This document shows, in pieces, positions 1-8,515 of a DNA stretch of 64,000 nt. The first letter of the stretch is position 1, and every line of letters begins with the position of its first letter. Made by a program: the position numbers and the translations under genes. The notes beneath the pieces were generated by a model. It worked only from the letters and a program-made list of their open reading frames with translations, did no database searches and was not told where the DNA came from. Source of the DNA: an uncultured Pseudomonadota bacterium (GTDB lineage: Bacteria; Pseudomonadota; Alphaproteobacteria; RF32; CAG-239); assembly GCA_902494875.1 (NCBI GenBank), contig CABUUO010000002.1, forward strand, positions 62,001-126,000, read 5' to 3'.

Positions 1-164
1 CAGCTATCAGCTTAGGAATCGGTGGCGCGCTCTTAATCGGCGGCAGCATTTGGGCTTATATTAAAAGAGAAGCTCTCAAGCAATTGGTTGGCGACGTAGT
101 TGAAGAAGCCAAGAAACGCCTTCCCGGAAAAAAAGACGCTCCCGAAGAAACGGCAACTGAGTAA
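1..164 (+). CDS. C-terminal end of a small membrane protein (5' end outside window)
   Basis: An open frame enters from the left edge and ends at TAA 162-164. About 53 codons are visible. They encode one hydrophobic, glycine-rich segment (LGIGGALLIGGSIWAYI) followed by a basic-acidic tail rich in Lys and Glu, the layout of a short protein with one membrane anchor. The frame has no internal stop and the codon use resembles neighbouring genes. The family cannot be recognised from this fragment. A hairpin at 197-231 follows it. Confidence 0.55.
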   Translation, partial: AISLGIGGALLIGGSIWAYIKREALKQLVGDVVEEAKKRLPGKKDAPEETATE

Positions 165-196
165 AACATGCGATTTTTCAAATCGCCACTAAACAA

Positions 197-231
197 AACC
201 CCGGGAACTTAAAGGTTCCGCGGGGTTTTTT
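197..231. terminator. Rho-independent terminator between convergent genes
   Basis: The arms AACCCCGGGAAC and GTTCCGCGGGGTT pair with one bulge around a short AT loop, followed on the plus strand by six T. An A-run on the left side gives a T-run for the minus strand. It lies between the plus-strand fragment and the minus-strand transporter gene, so it probably serves both. Confidence 0.8.
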
Positions 232-232
232 G

Positions 233-1633
233 TCAGTTTTTGCCGAACTGCCGGGCCGGAACGCCTTCGCGCCAGTTTTTTTCAATCTTTTCAAGAGAAA
301 TGCCCTTGGTTTCGGGAACCAGAAAATAGGTAAAGAGCAGCGACAGAACGGCAATGCCGGCAAATATCCAAAACGTATAAGCTTCGCCGATGGAATGAAG
401 CAGCGGCAGAAAACTTAAAACGACAATGAAATTGAAACCGAAATTGGCAACCGTACACAAGCTCATGGCAAAACCGCGGATCTTTAAAGGCAAAATCTCC
501 GAAACCATAATCCAGCCGATCGGCCCCAGGCTCATGGCAAAAGCCGTGATATACAAAACCACGCTGGCAACAGCAATCCATTTCAGATTATCGCCCAGTT
601 CCGCGGCAAAATGAAACGCACCGCCAAGTGCCAGCAAAGCAATCAATACGCCCCACAGACCTATATACAAAAGCGGTTTGCGCCCCCAACGGTCGGTGAA
701 GAAAATGGCGACAAAGGTCATCATGAAATTGACGGCACCAATACCGATGGTGGCATAAATTGCGCTGATATTGTCAGCAAAACCGGCAATTTTAAAAATC
801 GTGGTCGTATAAAAAATGATGGTGTTAATACCTGTGCAAATCTGCATAAACATCATACCCACACCGACAAAAACCGGCATCAGCATCCATTTTTGGAAAA
901 CCTTCTGTTTTTTGGAAGGATTGTTCCCCTGAATGGTGGCCCGCACTTCCTTAATATGAGCCTCTGCATCGTCTTCGGGATTGATTTTCAGAAAAATTTT
1001 TCTGGCTTCGTCATCGCGTTTTTTGCTGATCAGCCAACGCGGCGTATCGCCGAGAAAAGTTATACCGACCAGCAGAATGACTGCCGGCACCAGACCTGCA
1101 CCCAGCATCCAGCGCCAGTTATATTCGGCATTGGCAAACACACGGTTAATCAGATAAGAAAACAAAATACCGGCGGTAATGGCCAGCTGAAACAAGGACA
1201 CCAGCATACCGCGAATCTTCTGCGGCGCAATTTCAGACAAATACAGAGGAACCACAAAGTTTACCATTCCGACGGCCAGACCGATGACAACGCGGGCGGC
1301 AATCAGCCAGTACGGCGTCGTCGCATAGGCACACATCAGCGAGCCTAAGGCAAAGATGACACCGGTGGCAACAATGATTTTCTTGCGGCCGTAAATATCC
1401 GACAAAGAACCGTTCATGGCCGCGCCGATAACAGCACCGACAATAGCGGCACTGACGATCCACCCCTGCTCAAACGGTGAAATCGTCCAGGTTTCGTTGA
1501 TGAAAAGCAGAGCCCCGGAAACAACGCCGGTATCGAAGCCGGAAAGCAGCCCGCCCAGCGAGGCGACAACGGCAATAACATAAAGCCAGAAATGCTTGAT
1601 TTTGATAACTTTGGTGGTGTTATAGGTTGTCAT
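233..1633 (-). CDS. MFS sugar transporter, sugar porter family
   Basis: The protein has 466 residues, the usual length for proton-coupled sugar porters such as XylE, GalP and AraE. About twelve hydrophobic segments are visible. Family motifs are present: YGRKK in the loop after the second helix, TPRWL near the middle, QICTGIN in helix 7, DRWGRKP in the second half, and the C-terminal PETKG signature. These place it with inner-membrane hexose or pentose symporters; the substrate cannot be read from the sequence. It is the last gene of a leftward run behind cbpA and the DUF1349-type gene, 76 bases after the latter. AAAGG lies about 10 bases before the ATG at 1633. Confidence 0.9.
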   Translation of the reverse strand: MTTYNTTKVIKIKHFWLYVIAVVASLGGLLSGFDTGVVSGALLFINETWTISPFEQGWIVSAAIVGAVIGAAMNGSLSDIYGRKKIIVATGVIFALGSLMCAYATTPYWLIAARVVIGLAVGMVNFVVPLYLSEIAPQKIRGMLVSLFQLAITAGILFSYLINRVFANAEYNWRWMLGAGLVPAVILLVGITFLGDTPRWLISKKRDDEARKIFLKINPEDDAEAHIKEVRATIQGNNPSKKQKVFQKWMLMPVFVGVGMMFMQICTGINTIIFYTTTIFKIAGFADNISAIYATIGIGAVNFMMTFVAIFFTDRWGRKPLLYIGLWGVLIALLALGGAFHFAAELGDNLKWIAVASVVLYITAFAMSLGPIGWIMVSEILPLKIRGFAMSLCTVANFGFNFIVVLSFLPLLHSIGEAYTFWIFAGIAVLSLLFTYFLVPETKGISLEKIEKNWREGVPARQFGKN

Positions 1634-1709
1634 CGGAGAATGCCTTTATAAAAATTAATATATTTTAATATAAGACACGGCTCCCATATTGTCCAGTATT
1701 TAAGACAGT

Positions 1710-2273
1710 TTAATTAATATCCAGAACTTCCAGCACGCACTCAAAATCGTCGCGGCGCGGCGCGCAAGCATAGGCACCGGCCTTCAGTTCACCGTTATCG
1801 TTAATCAGGTGGAACAGCCGCAACTGATTATACACGATGCCGTCCAGCGAATAGTAGGCGATATAATCGCCGCCATTGCGCCGCAGCTTGTACCAGATTT
1901 CGTTCAGCGGCGAATCCAGGCTGACGACCGCCCAGTCAGAATAGCCAAAATTGGTCAGGCTGCTGCCCAGTTTAGGACGCGAGGCATCTTCCGACATCAG
2001 GCTGACTTTAAACCAATTGCGTTCATCTACGCGTAACATCAGGCCACATTGGTCAAACAGACAGGCTTTTTCAAAACTCCATTTTACCACCAGTTCAAAA
2101 TCACGCTCGATGCGGGTGAAAAAGAAGTGTCCGTCGTCTTTATGGAAATTATGGTGCGTACTTTGCCAGAAATCCGTCTTGGCACGCGTATCTACAACCA
2201 TGCCCGCGTCATTGAAACGAACGTTTTCCGGTTCGTTATACCACTCAAAATTTTTCAGGGCATCCAACAGCAT
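1710..2273 (-). CDS. DUF1349-family (concanavalin-like) protein
   Basis: This 187-residue protein has no signal peptide. Its pattern of beta-strand-like segments fits the DUF1349 family, small proteins with a concanavalin A-like fold: an FEWYNEP start, W-x-S-T-H, CGLMLRVDERNWFKVSL, Y-S-LDG, and a C-terminal AGAYACAP followed by an F-x-C strand. Members are often encoded beside carbohydrate genes; binding of a carbohydrate is inferred only. The start ATG overlaps the stop codon of cbpA by one base (TAATG), so translation is probably coupled to the upstream co-chaperone gene. The sugar transporter gene follows downstream. Confidence 0.7.
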   Translation of the reverse strand: MLLDALKNFEWYNEPENVRFNDAGMVVDTRAKTDFWQSTHHNFHKDDGHFFFTRIERDFELVVKWSFEKACLFDQCGLMLRVDERNWFKVSLMSEDASRPKLGSSLTNFGYSDWAVVSLDSPLNEIWYKLRRNGGDYIAYYSLDGIVYNQLRLFHLINDNGELKAGAYACAPRRDDFECVLEVLDIN

Positions 2274-3226
2274 TAAAAAGTCCTAACCGTTTCGTCAGGC
2301 AGCGCCGCCAACGCTTTTTCCAATTCCGGGCTTTTATTTTTCGGCGCAACGATTTTCAAAGTGATGATTTCATCGCCAACGCCGGTTTTGTTTTTGATTC
2401 CCTTGCCTTTCAAACGCAGTTTTTCTCCGCCGGAAGAATAAGGCGGAATAGTGACGTTCACTTTTCCCGAAATTGTCGGCACGGTCACTTTGCCGCCAAG
2501 GACGGCTTCTTTCATGGATATCGGCAGTTCCAAATGCACGTCCAGCCCCTGAGCCTCAAAATACGGGTGCCTGTCTACATTCAGCGTGATGAGCACGTCT
2601 CCGGCCGGACCTCCGTTAAAACTCGGCTGTCCTAGCCCTTTCAGGCGCAGCGTCTGCCCATCTGTCGTTCCGGAAGGAATTTTGACATTAATGGTTTTGC
2701 CGTTGATATTAACGGCCTTCTCCGCGCCTTGGGCGGCGCTCAGAAAATCAATCCGCATCGTATAAGCTATATCTTCACCCTTGCGGGGACGCCGCGACGC
2801 GCCGCCGAACGGATTGGCGCCGGCAGAATTTCCGCCGCTTGAAAACTGCGAGAAAATATCTTCTCCGAAAATGGAAGAAAAGTCAAAACCGCCGCCGTTG
2901 CCGCCAAAACCGCTGCCAAACGGATTGCTGCCGGCAGAATAGTTATAATAGCTTCCGCCGCCGCTGCCGGCACCGCCAAACCCGGCGCCAAACCCGGTCG
3001 GCTTGCCTTCGTCATCGATTTCGTTATTATCATATTTTTGACGTTTTTCCTTATTGCCCAAAATGTCATAGGCACAGGAAATTTCTTTAAACTTGTCGGC
3101 AGCCTCTTTACTGTCTTTATTGACATCGGGGTGATACTTGCGCGCAAGCTTGCGATAAGCCGATTTTATCTCGGCTTCGCTCGCATCTTTGGATATTCCT
3201 AAAACGTGATATAAATTTTTGCTCAT
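2273..3226 (-). CDS. cbpA: CbpA-type DnaJ co-chaperone
   Basis: This class B J-protein has an N-terminal J domain with the HPD motif (YHPDVN) that stimulates DnaK. It is followed by a glycine/phenylalanine-rich linker at roughly residues 70-150 and two C-terminal substrate-binding beta domains. The cysteine zinc-finger repeats of true DnaJ are absent, as expected for CbpA. An upstream TTG at 3241 is in frame, but the ATG at 3226 (MSKNLYHVLG) matches normal J-domain starts and is preferred, giving 317 residues. A heat-shock-like promoter almost identical in layout to that of dnaK lies at 3262-3290. It leads a leftward run with the DUF1349-type and transporter genes. Confidence 0.85.
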   Translation of the reverse strand: MSKNLYHVLGISKDASEAEIKSAYRKLARKYHPDVNKDSKEAADKFKEISCAYDILGNKEKRQKYDNNEIDDEGKPTGFGAGFGGAGSGGGSYYNYSAGSNPFGSGFGGNGGGFDFSSIFGEDIFSQFSSGGNSAGANPFGGASRRPRKGEDIAYTMRIDFLSAAQGAEKAVNINGKTINVKIPSGTTDGQTLRLKGLGQPSFNGGPAGDVLITLNVDRHPYFEAQGLDVHLELPISMKEAVLGGKVTVPTISGKVNVTIPPYSSGGEKLRLKGKGIKNKTGVGDEIITLKIVAPKNKSPELEKALAALPDETVRTF

Positions 3227-3261
3227 TTTTTTGCTCAACAACCTATTGTTTCTTTATATTT

Positions 3262-3290
3262 ATATAGGAAGACAAAACTTTATTTGCAAC
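3262..3290 (-). promoter_or_regulatory. Heat-shock-type promoter of cbpA
   Basis: Read on the minus strand: GTTGCA, 17 bases, CTATAT. Alphaproteobacterial RpoH promoters are generally CTTG-spacer-CyTATnT. The spacer contains GTTTTGTCT at the same place as in the dnaK promoter at 33472-33500. The match between the two genes is the main support. Confidence 0.6.
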
Positions 3291-3317
3291 TTTCCAAGCC
3301 TCTGAGCAAAATTTTTA

Positions 3318-3623
3318 TTAAAGATTTTTGCAGACAAACATCGCTCGTCTGGAATTATTGCGGTACAGGGTTATTTTATCCAAATACGCTTTTTTACCGG
3401 ATTGATCGTGACAATACAAAGAAGCCAAAATTGCCAGTTCGTCGATACGTACGTTTTTATATTCATAAATCACGCCGGTTGAGGTTTGCTTTACAATCGA
3501 AACATTTTCGGCAAAACGTTGATAGTCCGGAACCGGAACTTCCATTTCCGCTGTCGTTTTGCCCGGAAGCCAGGAACAGGAAGAGACGGCGGCGGCCAGA
3601 AGAAAAATATAAAGCTTGTTCAT
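3318..3623 (-). CDS. Small putative lipoprotein, function unknown
   Basis: The 101-residue product starts with a short basic-hydrophobic signal and a lipobox-like VSSC (Cys16), so it is probably a membrane-anchored lipoprotein. The mature part is mixed alpha/beta with two further cysteines (YCHD and VCKN) that could form a disulfide in the periplasm. No family is recognised. Its ATG overlaps the TGA of the upstream 61-codon gene by one base (TGATG), so the two are probably translated together. Confidence 0.65.
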   Translation of the reverse strand: MNKLYIFLLAAAVSSCSWLPGKTTAEMEVPVPDYQRFAENVSIVKQTSTGVIYEYKNVRIDELAILASLYCHDQSGKKAYLDKITLYRNNSRRAMFVCKNL

Positions 3624-3808
3624 CAGTTTATCTCTTTAGCTTTTGACTTCATAACTTTTTTGACCGAAACAATCTGCGGTTCATTTTCCTTTTCCAGCGG
3701 AGTCAAACCTTCTACCTCCTCCCCTTTCAGGGAGGCAACCTGACGGCGCAGACGGTTCAGATGTTCCAGCGAACGTTCGGCATCAAAATTTTCATACATG
3801 GGCGACAT
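3623..3808 (-). CDS. Short hypothetical protein (61 aa)
   Basis: A short, hydrophilic, helix-prone protein with no signal peptide or membrane segment; its first half (ERSLEHLNRLRRQVASL) looks like an amphipathic coil. It is supported by the one-base stop/start overlap with the downstream lipoprotein gene and by an AGGATG-like ribosome site before the ATG at 3808. The function is unknown. It could be a partner or assembly factor of the lipoprotein; that is inference only. Confidence 0.5.
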   Translation of the reverse strand: MSPMYENFDAERSLEHLNRLRRQVASLKGEEVEGLTPLEKENEPQIVSVKKVMKSKAKEIN

Positions 3809-3871
3809 CCTTAAAAAAGCTTTATTACCAACAATTTAGCATTTTTTTCTTAAATAAAACTTAACCACCGT

Positions 3872-4174
3872 CTATTTCAAAATATCATAAATCTGTTTGC
3901 CGGCATTTTCCAAAATCTGCAATACCTTTTTATTGTCGCTGTTTTTGGTTCTGGTATTCTGAAGCTTGTTCAACATTTTCTGCAAATCATTGTTAAAACG
4001 TTTATTTTCCCGCAGGCGTTCAATATCGCGAAGCGTTTCTTCATCGTTGATTTTGTAAGCAGAAACCGCCTTGATGGTTGCCAGATATTGGGCATCCCGG
4101 CTGGCCGACATCTGAGCGGCCGCGGAGACCGGCAGCAGCAAGGCTGCGGCAAGGCTCAAGAAAATAATCCGCAT
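3872..4174 (-). CDS. Small secreted periplasmic protein, unknown
   Basis: The start was set at the ATG at 4174 because TAAGGAGA lies seven bases upstream; a longer frame to 4201 has no such site. The 100-residue product has a classical signal peptide (MRIIFLSLAAALLLPVSAAAQ) with likely cleavage after AAA. A charged helical mature part follows, with a DIERLRENKRFNNDL stretch and Lys/Asn-rich turns. No cysteines, enzyme motifs or known domain are seen. It is transcribed away from the ELM1-like gene, sharing a short divergent promoter region. Confidence 0.65.
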   Translation of the reverse strand: MRIIFLSLAAALLLPVSAAAQMSASRDAQYLATIKAVSAYKINDEETLRDIERLRENKRFNNDLQKMLNKLQNTRTKNSDNKKVLQILENAGKQIYDILK

Positions 4175-4275
4175 CTTTGTTCTCCTTATAAGAAAAAACA
4201 TTGTGTTAGCAATAATTGTGTTTATACTAACGTTATTAGAATCGGTTGACTATTTATTTTTTAGAGTTATCAAAC

Positions 4276-5262
4276 ATGAAAAAAATCATTTGGGCGCTTT
4301 TAGACAACAGAATGGGAAGCGTAAACGTGATCCGCGGCGTACTGGCTCAGTTTGCCGAAGACGAATTTGAAGTTATTGAAAAAAAGATTGTTTACACCCC
4401 TTGGGCCAAATTGCCGAATATTATCAAAGGCGCTTCGCTGCTGGGTGTTTCCAAAGAAAGCAGGCAAAACCTGACTGCACCGTTTCCTGATTTGGTGATT
4501 TCGGGTACGCGGCGGACGGCTTCCGTTGCCCGCTGGATAAAAAGGCAATCTAAAGGCAAAAGCAAAATCGTACAGTTGCTGCATCCCGGCCCCGGCGCCG
4601 GAATTGCCGAATTTGACGCCGTGTTCGTTCCCGAGCACGACCGTGGCAAAACCAAATGTGCCAATATTGTCTATACGGTAGGTTCGCCGACGAGAACAAC
4701 CGAAAAAGCAATGAATGAGGCCCGGGCAAAATGGGAACCGGTTTTTGCTGGATTAGATCTGCCGCGTCCCTGGACAACTGTGATTGTCGGCGGCGCGGTC
4801 AAAGGCAAGCCGTTTTCTCTTGAAAATGCGCGCGGCTTTGCTGAAGAGGTTTTGAAGCTGAAAAAAGAAAGCGGCGGCTCAATACTGATTACGGATTCAT
4901 GGCGTACCGGCGAAGAAGCCCGGCGTTTGATTATGGACATTCTCAAAGAAATTCCCGCTTATACTTATCTGTGGGGAGAAAAAAAGGATAATCCCTATAT
5001 GGGTTATCTGGCCTGCGCCGACAATATCATCGTTACTGGAGACTCGGTTTCCATGACCTGCGAATCCTGCGGCACCGGGCATCCGGTCTATGTATACTGC
5101 GGAAAAAACTGGCTGACGCCCAAACAATTGCGCTTTGTTCAGTCGCTGTATGACGGCGGTTATGCCATCGCCTGCGACAGCCCTCTGAGAAAAGAGTTCA
5201 AAGGCGGCAAAAAGCTTAATGCCGCTTCCGAGGTCGCAGACAAAATTCGTTCCCTGTTTTAA
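4276..5262 (+). CDS. ELM1-like protein (mitochondrial-fission ELM1 family)
   Basis: The 328-residue protein resembles the alphaproteobacterial proteins related to plant ELM1. It opens with WALLDNRMGSVNV, followed by PDLVISGTRRTA, LLHPGP, VGGAVKGKPF, ITDSWRTG and ADNIIVTGDSVSMTCES. The Rossmann-like halves and the nucleotide-sugar-binding look of the C-terminal GDS...E region suggest a GT-B-type glycosyltransferase fold. In bacteria the biochemical role is not established, although envelope glycan synthesis is often suspected. The ATG at 4276 (MKKIIWAL) is preferred over the in-frame start 30 bases upstream. The gene is alone on its transcript. Confidence 0.7.
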   Translation: MKKIIWALLDNRMGSVNVIRGVLAQFAEDEFEVIEKKIVYTPWAKLPNIIKGASLLGVSKESRQNLTAPFPDLVISGTRRTASVARWIKRQSKGKSKIVQLLHPGPGAGIAEFDAVFVPEHDRGKTKCANIVYTVGSPTRTTEKAMNEARAKWEPVFAGLDLPRPWTTVIVGGAVKGKPFSLENARGFAEEVLKLKKESGGSILITDSWRTGEEARRLIMDILKEIPAYTYLWGEKKDNPYMGYLACADNIIVTGDSVSMTCESCGTGHPVYVYCGKNWLTPKQLRFVQSLYDGGYAIACDSPLRKEFKGGKKLNAASEVADKIRSLF

Positions 5263-5266
5263 GAGT

Positions 5267-5295
5267 TTGACAAAAAGGCACAACCCGTTTAGCAT
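5267..5295 (+). promoter_or_regulatory. Possible promoter for the 5355 gene
   Basis: TTGACA (5267-5272), 17 bases, TAGCAT (5290-5295). The -35 is perfect and the -10 is weak. TTTGACAAAAAG here matches the -35 region of the related lipoprotein gene at 6230. Confidence 0.35.
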
Positions 5296-5320
5296 AAAAA
5301 ATACATTGCGTATTTTTTAT
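5294..5320 (+). terminator. AT-rich perfect inverted repeat
   Basis: ATAAAAAATAC and GTATTTTTTAT form an 11-bp perfect stem with a five-base loop (ATTGC) and a T-rich 3' arm. It lies 32 bases after the ELM1-like stop codon and could end that transcript. Because the next gene's possible promoter overlaps it, it could also be a hairpin in that gene's leader. Confidence 0.5.
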
Positions 5321-5354
5321 TCTCTATATTTGTAAACTCTAAATTCATTGCTAT

Positions 5355-6059
5355 ATGAAAAAAATTCTGTTTATGGCGTGGCTATTTATGCTCAGCATAA
5401 TCCCCGCCGCGGCACAGTATGACTATGATTACGGATATGACTACACCGTAGACAGCGATTTGACTTTAACCGGCCGGCAGTGGCACTGGGACGGAACCTC
5501 CATTTTGGAAGCCAATGACGGAATCTATCTGGTTATTCAGGGACCGCGTCGATACCGCATCTGTTTTGAGCCTTATTATCCCGACCGGGGGCTGCTGCCT
5601 TATTTTCTCAACGGACGGCTGGTCTGGTACCGCCTGCTTAACGGCATCAGCTATTTTCTGGATCCGTACGGTTATTGGCGGCGCATGAGTTATACGCCGG
5701 TTTATTATCCGCATTATCATTATCCCGTGGCCAGATGCAGACATATAAATTTCTACAACTGGCATTTCTGGCACGGCAGGCCGCATTACCGCTATCACGG
5801 ACATTGTTATGCCCCGCCGCCGCGACACAGATTTTATGACCACCGCCGCTTCCTTCCGCCGCAAAGGCAGATACGCACTCCCGAGCATCGGAACGTTACG
5901 CCCCAACGGCCGCCGGCAAGACGATACGAAAGCCCGCGCCGCGAGTCGAACCGCTCTTATCGGAACCAGGTGCGACCGGCACAAAACCGGAATCATGCTC
6001 CGGCAAGAAACGGCCAAAGGTCTATGCACCGAGACAGAGATGCACGACCGCATCGTTAA
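5355..6059 (+). CDS. Secreted Tyr/His/Arg-rich protein of the GxW...PxGxW type
   Basis: This 234-residue protein has a signal peptide ending near AAAQ (residue 21). A Tyr/Asp-rich stretch follows, then a compact region at residues 40-108. The rest, to the C terminus, is very basic and rich in His, Arg, Pro and Tyr. The compact region runs from GRQWHW through CFEPYY and WYRLLNG to FLDPYGYW. The same order of motifs is seen in the proteins at 6230 and 13306, so the three look like divergent paralogues. The long basic tail is peculiar to this copy and might bind polyanions or metal; that is inference. There is no Shine-Dalgarno sequence before the ATG, only AT-rich leader. A strong terminator follows. 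Confidence 0.7.
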   Translation: MKKILFMAWLFMLSIIPAAAQYDYDYGYDYTVDSDLTLTGRQWHWDGTSILEANDGIYLVIQGPRRYRICFEPYYPDRGLLPYFLNGRLVWYRLLNGISYFLDPYGYWRRMSYTPVYYPHYHYPVARCRHINFYNWHFWHGRPHYRYHGHCYAPPPRHRFYDHRRFLPPQRQIRTPEHRNVTPQRPPARRYESPRRESNRSYRNQVRPAQNRNHAPARNGQRSMHRDRDARPHR

Positions 6060-6079
6060 AAAATTATTGTCCTTATCAG

Positions 6080-6110
6080 AATCCTCCGCCGTTTGGACGG
6101 AGGATTTTTT
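6080..6110 (+). terminator. Rho-independent terminator
   Basis: AATCCTCCGcC and GGaCGGAGGATT form a stem of about eleven pairs with a GTTT loop, then six T. It ends the transcript of the secreted protein gene at 5355. Confidence 0.9.
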
Positions 6111-6137
6111 TATAACAAAATCGTAACATTTAAATTT

Positions 6138-6166
6138 TTGACAAAAAGCCGTAAAAAAGATATAGT
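6138..6166 (+). promoter_or_regulatory. Sigma-70-type promoter of the 6230 lipoprotein gene
   Basis: TTGACA (6138-6143), exactly 17 bases, TATAGT (6161-6166). Transcription would start near 6173, giving a leader of about 57 bases that contains TATTTTAAG and ATTATTATAAAAAAAC. Both blocks recur in the leader of the paralogous gene at 13306. Confidence 0.8.
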
Positions 6167-6229
6167 AAAGGGACTATTTTAAGACTATGTGATTTTTATC
6201 GAAAAATATTATTATAAAAAAACAAGTAT

Positions 6230-6601
6230 ATGAAACATTTTATCCATTCAATCATGGTTGTTTTGGCGCTCAGCGCAGCAACCTTGAGCATGACCGGCTG
6301 CGAAGAGATTTGGGACGATTTGAAAGACAGTCTGATCGGCGGTTCCGTCTGGTATCAGGAAGAAGGAGACTATACCATTGAAGCCCTGGGCGGGTGTCAG
6401 TATAAAGTAACGCAGAACTACCACGGCGACTATTGGTATTTTTATCTGGAACCCTTTTATACCTATCAGCAGGGACGGCCTCACAATCTGGTATATTGTG
6501 AATATTATCCGTATTATTCCTACTCATATCAGACATTAGGCTGGCGGGTCAGAGGAAACGGCCGCGAGTGGTTTATCACACCCAACGGCAACTGGCATTG
6601 A
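6230..6601 (+). CDS. Small lipoprotein of the GxW...PxGxW type
   Basis: The 123-residue product has a signal sequence and the lipobox MTGC (Cys24), so it is probably anchored to the outer or inner membrane. The mature part carries GSVWY (residues 38-42), a Tyr-rich centre with YLEPFY, then GWRVRGNG, WFITP and NGNW at the C terminus. This layout is shared with the products at 5355 and 13306. No catalytic residues are evident; aromatic-rich beta strands suggest a small beta-sheet domain that binds a ligand or another envelope component. The ATG lacks a Shine-Dalgarno sequence. The promoter is at 6138-6166 and a terminator at 6621-6653. Confidence 0.75.
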   Translation: MKHFIHSIMVVLALSAATLSMTGCEEIWDDLKDSLIGGSVWYQEEGDYTIEALGGCQYKVTQNYHGDYWYFYLEPFYTYQQGRPHNLVYCEYYPYYSYSYQTLGWRVRGNGREWFITPNGNWH

Positions 6602-6620
6602 TTATTATTTTCAGCAAAAA

Positions 6621-6653
6621 AAATCTCCCGGAATATAACCGGGAGATTTTTTT
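6621..6653. terminator. Bidirectional terminator between the 6230 gene and rpsA
   Basis: AAATCTCCCGG and CCGGGAGATTT form a perfect stem around AATATAA, with A-run before and T-run after. It serves the plus-strand lipoprotein gene and the minus-strand rpsA, whose stop codon is 17 bases away. Confidence 0.9.
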
Positions 6654-6669
6654 ATTAATCCGCTGAAGA

Positions 6670-8352
6670 TTAAGCGTTTTTCTTCAAGGCTTCACCCAAG
6701 ACGTCACCCAAAGAAGAACCGGTTGAAGCAGAAGAATATTCTTCAAGAGCTCTCTTCTCTTCTTCAACTTCCAGAGCTTTAATGGAAAGACCCAGCTTGT
6801 TGTTCTTCTTGTCTACAGAAGTGACTTTAGCTTCAACGACATCGCCTTCCTTAAAGTTTTCCGGATTCTGAGCGGCTTTCTCGCGGGAAAGGTCAGCTTT
6901 TTTGATAACAGCACTGACACCGTTTACGTCAACGGTTACGCCTTTGTCATCGGCAGATGTGACTGTCGCTTTGACAACATCGCCTTTTTTGATGTTTTCC
7001 AAAGCTGTTGCCAGCGTATTTTCAGTCAGCTGTTTGATACCGAGGCTGATACGTTCTTTTTCAACGTCAACATCGATAATCTTGGCCTGGATATCCTGAC
7101 CCTTGGCATAGTCTTTAACGGCTTCTTCGCCGGACTTATCCCAAGAGATATCACTTAAGTGAATCATACCGTCGATTTCATCGGACAAACCAACAAACAG
7201 ACCAAATTCGGTAATGTTTTTGATTTTGCCTTCAATAACGGAACCGACCGGGTGCTCTTCAACATAAGCAGCCCAAGGATTAGGCGTGCATTGTTTAATA
7301 CCGAGGCTGATGCGGCGTTTGTCGGCATCAACTTCCAAAACCTTAACTTCAACTTCCTGAGATGTGGAAACAATTTTGCCCGGATGTACGTTTTTGCGGG
7401 TCCAGCTCATTTCAGAAACGTGAACCAGACCTTCAATACCGTCTTCAAGTTCAACAAAAGCACCATAATCGGTGATGTTGGTAACCTTACCGGTATAAAC
7501 TTCGCCAACATGATATTTGTCGGCAACAGCAGCCCAAGGATCAGCTTCCAGCTGTTTCATACCCAAAGAAATTCTCTGGTTGTCTTCATTGAACTTGATA
7601 ACCTGAACTTTAACGGTCTGACCGACAGACAGAACTTCTGCCGGATGGTTAATGCGTTTCCAGGAAATATCGGTAACGTGCAGCAAGCCGTCAACACCGC
7701 CCAAATCAATGAATGCACCGTAATCGGTGATGTTTTTGACAACACCCTCGAGAATTGATCCTTCCTTGAGGTCATTGATGAGTTCGGCACGAGCTTCAGC
7801 GCGGGTTTCTTCAAGAACGACACGGCGGGAAACAACAATATTGCCGCGAACCTTATCCATTTTCAAAATCTGGAACGGCTGGGAAATGCCCATTAACGGC
7901 GTAATGTCACGAATCGGACGAATGTCAATCTGAGAACCCGGCAGGAAAGCAATGGCACCGTTGAGGTCAACGGTGAAACCGCCTTTAACGCGGCCAAAGA
8001 TGACGCCGTTAACTCTTTCACCGGAGTTGAGGCATTTTTCAAGATCCTGCCAAGCTTCTTCGCGGCGGGCTTTTTCACGAGACAGAACAATGTTGCCGTC
8101 TTTGTCTTCATAACGGTCAACATAAACTTCTACCTGATCGCCGACTTTCAATTCTGCATTCTGGCCAAATTCACGAAGAGGAATGCGGCCTTCAGATTTC
8201 AATCCGACATCAACGGTTGCAAAGTCGGGAGTTAATCTGATGATGGTACCTTTAACAACAGAACCGGTAATACCGTTGTTGCCAAACTGTTCGTTCAGCA
8301 AAGCTTCAAAGCTTTCCGTCATTTCGGGCATTTTAATTTCTGTATTTGTCAT
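6670..8352 (-). CDS. rpsA: 30S ribosomal protein S1
   Basis: The protein has 560 residues and six S1 (OB-fold) repeats in tandem, the normal architecture for proteobacterial S1. Clear repeat signatures such as ITDYGAFIDLGG, VDGLLHVTDISW, ITDYGAFVELEDGIEGLVHVSEMSW and ITEFGLFVGLSDEIDGMIHLSDISW lie in repeats 3 to 5; the first two repeats are more divergent, as is usual. S1 binds mRNA leaders and helps start translation on the 30S subunit. A promoter lies at 8470-8497 and the leader contains a hairpin. In most proteobacteria cmk directly precedes rpsA; here an ankyrin gene is placed between them. Confidence 0.97.
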   Translation of the reverse strand: MTNTEIKMPEMTESFEALLNEQFGNNGITGSVVKGTIIRLTPDFATVDVGLKSEGRIPLREFGQNAELKVGDQVEVYVDRYEDKDGNIVLSREKARREEAWQDLEKCLNSGERVNGVIFGRVKGGFTVDLNGAIAFLPGSQIDIRPIRDITPLMGISQPFQILKMDKVRGNIVVSRRVVLEETRAEARAELINDLKEGSILEGVVKNITDYGAFIDLGGVDGLLHVTDISWKRINHPAEVLSVGQTVKVQVIKFNEDNQRISLGMKQLEADPWAAVADKYHVGEVYTGKVTNITDYGAFVELEDGIEGLVHVSEMSWTRKNVHPGKIVSTSQEVEVKVLEVDADKRRISLGIKQCTPNPWAAYVEEHPVGSVIEGKIKNITEFGLFVGLSDEIDGMIHLSDISWDKSGEEAVKDYAKGQDIQAKIIDVDVEKERISLGIKQLTENTLATALENIKKGDVVKATVTSADDKGVTVDVNGVSAVIKKADLSREKAAQNPENFKEGDVVEAKVTSVDKKNNKLGLSIKALEVEEEKRALEEYSSASTGSSLGDVLGEALKKNA

Positions 8353-8469
8353 TTAGATCTAAATATTTCAAAAAACTGCCTGTTCCCAAATAAAAGGCGG
8401 GACGGACTTGTGCGAGGTTAAAAAACAGCCTGTAAGCCAAAGCGCACCCTAAGGCTTCAGGGTGTTTAC

Positions 8470-8497
8470 TTTATACACGCAAATTATTATTTTTCAA
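8470..8497 (-). promoter_or_regulatory. Promoter of rpsA
   Basis: On the minus strand TTGAAA (8492-8497), 16 bases, TATAAA (8470-8475). The leader of about 110 bases before the rpsA ATG contains the hairpin ACACCCT-GAAGCCTT-AGGGTGC (8441-8463), a possible site for autoregulation by S1, which is known to control its own mRNA in other bacteria. Confidence 0.6.
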
Positions 8498-8515
8498 GCA
8501 GTTTTTTACAAAAAA

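Noticed and set aside
611..1348. 245-codon plus-strand frame opposite the sugar transporter
   Set aside because: Antisense of a clear MFS gene; the product is His/Gln/Asn-rich and lacks structure.
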